Below are positions 57,950 through 64,000 of a DNA stretch of 64,000 nucleotides, in pieces. The translations under genes and the position numbers were made by a program. Location: contig NC_063160.1 of assembly GCF_020921035.1 (NCBI RefSeq), positions 1,818,501 to 1,882,500 on the forward strand, given 5' to 3'. Position 1 is the first letter of the stretch. Every line of letters starts with the position of its first letter. This DNA comes from Rhodamnia argentea (lineage: Eukaryota; Streptophyta; Magnoliopsida; Myrtales; Myrtaceae). The notes below the pieces were generated by a model, which was not told the origin of the DNA, made no database searches, and saw nothing but the letters and a program-made list of their open reading frames with translations.

Positions 57950-59055
57950 GTTATCGATAATTAGGATTTATCTAGGATATTTTCTAATTTAGAGATGTTT
58001 GGTAATTATATTGATTTTATATATCTCTTAAGATTGCGCTTATATCTCGCTTTGATTATGCCTATCTTCATTGATACGTATTTCCTTCTCTATTTATATC
58101 ATAAAGCCTATGAATAGGCTGATGTAATCTTTATTATGGTATATCAACATATAGAGAAAATTCTCTAATTTATGTTTCGCATTATTCTCAACTTGATATT
58201 ATAGCTTTATTTATGAGGCAACCATAGTGTATTGAGTGCACTTCGCCCTCGGTGGACCCCATGCACCTCATAGCACATTAAATTCCCGCCACTCGACAAT
58301 GGTCATCGAGTGCCTCATTCCCATTTGGGTAGGTACCATGGTGGTTGCGTTACAATGTCATCGACGTGTTACATAGTAGAGCCATTTATAGGAGGTTGTT
58401 TTCTTTTGATGCAAGTCACACGGGCCACATCGCTCAGTAACTATTTTCAGCTAGCCGTATAGGTCACTTGATGCTACGAGATGTAAAGGCCGCATCGCTT
58501 AGTTACTGTTTCACAAGCAACCACATTGGTTGCGTGCTGTTTCCCTCAAAATTCTCGACCTTTTGCATGTCGTTTCGAGACGCAAAATACCACCATCTGA
58601 GTTGCCGCCTCAAACAACTAGATTTGGAAGATTCACCATGACAGCTGTCAGATATCGTTTCATGCATAGCCAAGTGCCTCCTCGCTGCGGATCCGCCCTT
58701 GTCGTTGAGTGCTGGTTTCATTGAGAAACAAGATTTTGTGGCATTGTTACATTTTCTTTCAAACTCAAGCTGACTTATAATCACCTTACGTTTGAGAAGG
58801 GGTGTTAGAGATAATTAGTATTTATCTAGGATAATTTCCTAAGCTTGAGATATTTGATAATTTTGTTGATTCTATATTTCTCCCAAGATTGCACATATAT
58901 CTCCCTTTGATTTTGCGTATTTTAATTGATATGTATTTCCTTCTCCAATGATCTCAGAAAGCCTATAAATAGGATGATATAATCTTTATTATGGTATATC
59001 AAAATATAGAGAAAAGTCTCCAATTCACGTTTTCGTATTATTCTCAACTGTAACA
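57950..59055 (+). mobile_element. TRIM-like miniature LTR element
   Basis: LTRs at about 57950-58197 and 58803-59055 share ATAATTAG.ATTTATCTAGG, TTTCCTTCTC, GCCTATRAATAG and TAATCTTTATTATGGTATATC. The second LTR has intact TGTTAGAG...TGTAACA ends. After the first LTR, TTGATATTATAGC resembles a primer site, and TTTGAGAAGGGG before the second LTR is a purine tract. The 605-bp interior encodes nothing. Target duplication not visible. Confidence 0.75.
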
Positions 59056-59725
59056 TTAAAACTAAGAAAATTATAAAAAATCTTAAACTTTTTGCACTTT
59101 TTTCAATTCAATTCTAAACATTTTAAGTTTATCAATTCGGTCCTAAACATTTTCACCTTTTGACAATCGAGTCATATTGGTCGAAAACCGCCGATGTGGA
59201 CCCTAGCCGTCCTACGAGATACTGCTGGCCCTGGTGTGGATAATTTTATTAATATTTTACTATTTTTCGAATATTTTTAATATTATTTGTTTATTTTCCT
59301 TTTTTCCCCTCCCTCACCCAGCTTCAATTTTCGCTAGCCTCAAGCGACAGCAGCCCACATCCTCCCATATGAAGGTGAACCTCATTAGGGGCTGGCGAGG
59401 GGGGTCCTTACCAGCCTTGGCTTGAGGCCGGCAGAGGATAAGGCTAGGTGAGGGAGGGTAAAAAGAAAGAGAAAAAAACAGAAAAAAGGAAAAAAATAGA
59501 AATATTTGAAGAAGAGAAGATATAATAAAAAATTATTCACGTGAACATCGGCGGTGCCACGCAAGACGGCCATTGTCTTCATAAGTGATTTTCAGCCAAT
59601 ATGACTAAATTAGCAGAAGGTGAAAAATGTTTAGGACTAAATTGGTAAATTTAAAAGGTTTATAACTGAATTGGTAAAAGTGCAAAAGATTTAGGACTTT
59701 TTTGACATTTTTTCCCTTAAAGCTA
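59056..59725. mobile_element. Mutator-like MITE (family B) abutting the TRIM LTR
   Basis: TTAAAACTA (59056-59064) and TTAAAGCTA (59717-59725) are 9-bp flanking repeats with one mismatch. The body starts AGAAAATTATAAAAAATCTTA and ends GACTTTTTTGACATTTTTTCCC. The GC-rich core is at 59330-59455. Confidence 0.75.
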
Positions 59726-60416
59726 ATAGTATCTATGGATCTTTTCACCAACTTTTATTCTAGCAGTATCAAACTCTCAGCATTCGGAACATCAATTCAT
59801 TACTAATGTTATATAATATATTCTCTATCACTATGATTATTTTTAAACTTGCTTTGGTGCTGGTGGAAGATATGTACTCGTTAGAATCCACCTCTAACAC
59901 ATACATATATTTTATTGTAAGAGTATCCAACATACTTTAAACTTTGAAAGCCCCAAATTAGCTAACCACTACTCTTTTACACGTGTTTTTAGTTTACTCT
60001 TTTATACATGGTAGGCTTCAGCTTTTAAAAATTAAAAACCAGTCTCGACAAAGAAGGTCCTAAGTTTTAGGTAAAACCAGAAATTGCTCACCACTATTTG
60101 CGACTCTTCTTTCGTGCTTTATTTTGCAACCATCATGTCCCTTCTTTTTTTTTGGTTTTGGTCAACATGTCCCTTCTTTTGCCTTGCGTTGCTTTGTCGT
60201 CGTCACTCTAAAAGAAAAGTCAAAGGGGGCCCACTTATTCAACTTTTGACCAGATACTTTGATTAAAAGAATTTCTACTTCTCCTTCTAGGAGACATTTT
60301 GTCATGTGCTAGTTTCTAGAACATCTGAAACTTTTATTCTTGCAGCTCACTTATCTGGTCAAAGGGGAAATCAAAATAGAGCACGTCATTAGACGTACAC
60401 GACTGCCCACAACATC
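59726..60416 (+). other. Upstream region of array copy 6
   Basis: AT-rich, no gene. GACGTACACGACTGCC near 60393 contains an ACGT core. It does not share the ACACACGCGCACG block of the other promoters. Confidence 0.4.
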
Positions 60417-60424
60417 TATAAAAA
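60417..60424 (+). promoter_or_regulatory. TATA box of monooxygenase array copy 6
   Basis: TATAAAAA lies 119 bp upstream of the ATG at 60536. Confidence 0.65.
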
Positions 60425-60535
60425 GAAACGTAATCGTCACTCTGAAATAGTTCAACACCAAAGTCTCACCCAAATAACAAGAAAAGATCGTAAAAAGAGG
60501 GAAGAAGAAAAAAGAGTCAAGCGTTGCTTTTCAAA

Positions 60536-62461
60536 ATGGAAGAGGTTGTGATTGTCGGAGCAGGCATCGCGGGGCTAGCGATGGCGGTGGCCCTGAAGAA
60601 GGTCGGAGTGCGAGCACTAGTGCTTGAGAGAGCGGAGGGGCTGAGAGCCACCGGCGCGGCCCTAGGCCTCTCCCCCAATGCCTGGCAGGCGCTCGCCGTG
60701 CTCGGGTTTTCTAATAAGCTCACCTCGATTTACAAACCTCTTTCCAAGTAAGGTTTTACCTTTCTCACGTTGTTATATAGCCTATCTTCAAGTTCCTTTT
60801 ACTTAATTAAAATTCTTCTCAGATTAAACTTCCCATGATAAATTTTTTGTTCATGCATTAGGGGTTACGTAACGGATATGAAGACCAAAGCCATTCAGGA
60901 AGTGCGTTATGATGCAAGCAAAGGGTACTGCAACTCTGAAAATTCCTCATTTCGGTCAATGCATCGTCTATTTTTGATTTGTCGTGTGTGTTTCCTTCAT
61001 TTCCCTTTGTTTTGCCAAAAGAAACATTGGATTCATTACACTTTAGATGGAAAACAAATTTGGGGTTTTGCAAAAATCCTATGGTGAGTCATGTATGGTT
61101 TTGAGCAACTACCTTTTTTTTTTGGTAAGTAGATAAGGCAAATAATAACATTATTGTCGCAAATTCTTAAACTTAGCATGACACAAATAGACATTAATTC
61201 TTTCATTTACCACTTCTTTTTTTACATTTCCTAGGAGTGGAGATGAACTAAGAGCGGTGCACCGAAAAGTCTTATTGGAGGTCTTGGCAGATGAATTGCC
61301 TCCAAATACCATCCGTTTCTCTTCAAAGCTCACTTCCATTGAAACCCAAGTGGAACAAGGCTCATCTATTTGTATCCTCGCGCTTGAAGATGGAACTGTC
61401 ATCAAGTCTAAGGTATAATAACTTCTCGTAATTAAAATCTCTTTCTAATTTCCGCGGCAATAATACTATCCTAATACTTGATTAATGAATTTATTATAAA
61501 ATATGCGTGCCATATAAATGTAGGTTGTTATCGGATGTGATGGGGTGCATTCTAGGATAGCGTGTTGGTTAGGGCTCAGCTCGCCGGTTGATTCGGGCCG
61601 GGCGGCTATTCGCGGACTAGCCGTGTACCCAGAAGGCCATGGGCTGAACCATGAGTTTCAGCAATTCGTGGATGTCTCACAGAAGGCTGGTTTTATGCCT
61701 CTCAACAGTAAGGATGTCTACTGGTTCTTTCTTTACAAAGCTCCTCCAAAAGGTATTGGAACACACCCTTTTATACCACTCTTGTATTTGCTCGTATGTC
61801 CTATAAAAGGGTATAATTTTTTACACTTCCGCATAAAATGAGTGATTTAGAAAATGTTTTCTAAAAAAATTCTAACTCATTGAACATCTACATTTCGTGG
61901 ATGTCTAACAATTTTCACTCATCGAACATCTACATTTCAGGTGCAGACACGGGAGGAGACCCAAATTTACTACTAAGAGAAGTGGCTGGCCATTTAGCCA
62001 AAGACTATCCTCCATTGTACCTCGACATCGTTGGCCACTCCGACCTTTCCACCGTGACGTGGGCCCCATTGATGTTCCGGTATCCGTGGGACGTCATCCT
62101 CGGGAACCTGACCCGCGCGAACATCACAGTGGCCGGCGATGCCATGCACCCCATGACTCCGGACTTGGGCCAAGGTGCGTGTTTGGCACTCGAGGATGCG
62201 GTTGTGTTGGGTCGGCACATCAGAAGCTCGATGTCCAAACGGGGAGAGATCGAGACGCGTCGTATCGGGTCTGCCCTTGAGAGTTACACGAGGGAGAGGA
62301 GGTGGAGGACGGCGGCATTGATCACGGCATCCTTTTTTTCGGGTTGGGTTCAGCAGGATGGGTCTAATTGGTGGATGAGGTTCCTAAGACACGTATTCTA
62401 TAAGTTTGTAATGGTTAGAGCCGTCAGTGCTACTAGGTACGACTGTGGCAAACTTTGCTAA
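60536..62461 (+). CDS. FAD-dependent monooxygenase, MO1/MO2-like (array copy 6, open and most divergent)
   Basis: Exons 60536-60747, 60862-60924, 61235-61412, 61524-61752 and 61941-62461 join to 1203 bp (400 aa); all junctions are GT-AG and the frame is clean. Motifs: MEEVVIVGAGIAGLAMAVAL (FAD, N-terminus), VIGCDGVHSR (DG), AGDAMHPMTPDLGQGACLAL (second FAD motif). It ends at YDCGKLC, lacking the 15-20 residue Ser-rich tail (SVSSLPSSGSKSSI type) of the other members. Exon 3 begins GSGDELRAVHRK instead of the (D/I)GAPPR type. Introns are short and free of MITEs. The start at 60536 fits the paralogues; an in-frame TTG at 60524 is not used as a start. It probably represents the older, conserved form of the family in this cluster. 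Cytosolic flavin hydroxylase inferred, substrate unknown. Confidence 0.92.
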
Positions 62462-64000
62462 CCTCTTCCCTTTTGACTTCTGTTTCAATTCTAAACTGTA
62501 CAAAAGTTGGATCCAGACTTAGCTTGGACTGATGCGTTCGTTTTGCGTAGCTCACAGGGGTTCATGTCCTGTGGCATAATAACAAGCTCTTGTAATATTC
62601 TTTACACAACATCGCATTGTGTTTTACTTTTCTCGTACTTTACATTCCATCATCCTTATTTAGATGCTTATCTCGATTTGGCGTGTCCTTTATTCTATAT
62701 GCTTGATGGATACCCATATTTGGCAAGCAACCATGCTTGATCACATAGTGGCATGTACCTAGGAGGTTAAAAATTCGGAAGGCTGTTTGAATCACGTTTT
62801 CAATAAATAAAGCGAGTTTATGTACGGAAAGGGAGTTATTTGCACACTAGTGGTGATGCATTGGCACACGTATTGCACGTGGAAGAAAATCCCATTGCAA
62901 ATAGGATTAGCTATTAGAACGGACTCCAGCCTAGGGCGTGTTTAGGCTAGCATTATCTACGTAGATGTTGAGGAATTTATTGGAGATAATAACCTCATCG
63001 GCAGCTCTCATTATTTTGACATCTATATTTGAAAATCATTCGAGAACATTAACTTCTTAATGTAAGAATGCAATAATGTAATTCCCCTTTCTCATCGACC
63101 CAATAGCGGATGACAACACGGTACTCGTGATTTATAGGGCTAGTCCATGAGCCACATAAGCTAAAGAGACTTGGAAGTTATTTGTCTGTTGAGCGAACCT
63201 TAGCTGAGGTTACAAAGCTGCCCATACATAGTGAAGTGGGGATTTTCGACATAGCCAGAGGCTTGTTCGACGGCAAGACAATAAAATGCTAGTGCCCAAT
63301 ACGCCGTATTGTAATTGTTGACTATCGCAACATTTTTAGAGGTGAACCACTAAAAGAAAAGCTAATGGATGCGGGAACTCTCCCGAGTCCATATCAATCG
63401 CAACTTTGGGTTTTTGATTTAATCAACGTGACATGGAAATCAATTCAATTAGGAGTTGTTACTAATCTATTTTGGATCAATTAGAAACCCAAGTAAATTG
63501 CAGGAAAACATTTTACTTCTGCAAATTGGAGATAACATGGATACGGGGACTTGGTTACACAAGATAAATCTAAAGCCCTTTCAATAATCTATTATATCAA
63601 TCTTCAAGTTTCCATTGATTGATTTTCGAGATATTCAATTGAGCCATTGTAGATTGCAATAAGATCATTAGAACTTCGTTTGCCCATACAAACAAATCTT
63701 CCAGCAATCTTGTTGCTCCCAAGAATAGAGTCTCCAGATTAGGATGAATCTTTGTCTATTGATATAATACATGATTGACTAGATTCTCACCGAAGTGAAC
63801 TCTCGCAAGTGTTACATCTATGTTATCCTTGATGCTTGTGTACTGCTCCACGATTTTCTTCCTTGTTGCTGAATGGTAACCGTTCCCTCCAAATGCTCGT
63901 GCCTTTGGTCTAACTTCCCTTGCTGTTATGGGTATCTAGAAACTGTTTCAATAAATGTCCGTCACCGGCATTAAATTAGCGGCTATCGATTATCCATCAT
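62462..64000. other. Downstream of the array, no gene recognised
   Basis: 62462-62800 is the presumed 3' UTR and flank. From about 63280 the text (for example TTTTGGATCAATTAGAAACCC, GGGGACTTGGTTACACAAG) has the look of LTR-retrotransposon untranslated sequence, but no coding domain is present before the window ends. Confidence 0.4.

Noticed and set aside
60524..60535. Upstream TTG start of the 60.5-kb monooxygenase
   Set aside because: TTG initiation is not expected in plant nuclear genes, and all paralogues start at the MEEVV methionine.
1..64000. CRISPR arrays, bacterial operons or organellar inserts
   Set aside because: No regularly spaced short repeats with unique spacers, no bacterial-type gene packing, and no recognisable plastid or mitochondrial genes were seen.

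Overview
The window is nuclear DNA from a flowering plant, most likely a woody eudicot. The evidence is multi-exon genes with canonical GT-AG introns, plant-type protein families, an AT-rich non-coding fraction and many plant transposons. The dense MITEs and the style of the monooxygenase cluster suggested Myrtaceae to me, but that is an impression and not a demonstration. All exon coordinates were joined by hand from reading-frame phase and splice sites.

Left part (1-9.2 kb): two ordinary single-copy-type genes on the + strand. The first, cut by the window edge, encodes a NYN-domain nuclease with two OST-HTH/LOTUS domains. The second is a complete nine-exon gene for the MED26c-like Mediator subunit (342 aa). 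From memory, the same two families are neighbours in Arabidopsis (At5g09840/At5g09850), so this looks like conserved microsynteny.

Right part (12-62.5 kb): a head-to-tail, all-plus-strand tandem array of FAD-dependent monooxygenase (MO1/MO2-like, PHBH-fold) genes with one shared five-exon structure (212, 63, 178, about 230 and about 520-570 bp). Three copies are open throughout (34.8-38.5, 49.3-53.0 and 60.5-62.5 kb). One is a nearly complete pseudogene (14.4-16.8 kb) with a lost splice acceptor and a 1-bp frameshift. Two are single-exon remnants (exon 5 at 27.9 kb, exon 3 at 32.3 kb). An orphan promoter relic lies at 12.2 kb. The array is a record of gene birth and decay, and flanking sequence was duplicated along with the genes.

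Transposons fill the spaces between copies and several introns. They are: a 3.0-kb hAT element with perfect 8-bp target duplications and a broken transposase (18.8-21.8 kb); a 3.9-kb Ty1/copia element with two near-identical LTRs, a GTTTG target duplication and a deleted reverse transcriptase (38.7-42.6 kb); a 1.8-kb PIF/Harbinger-type element; a gypsy-type LTR; a TRIM-like element; decayed copia fragments; a tRNA-derived SINE; a 5'-truncated LINE-like insertion with a 19-bp target duplication; and at least four MITE families. The copia element landed inside duplicated 3' flank, so it postdates that duplication. I see no CRISPR, organellar insert, functional tRNA or rRNA gene.
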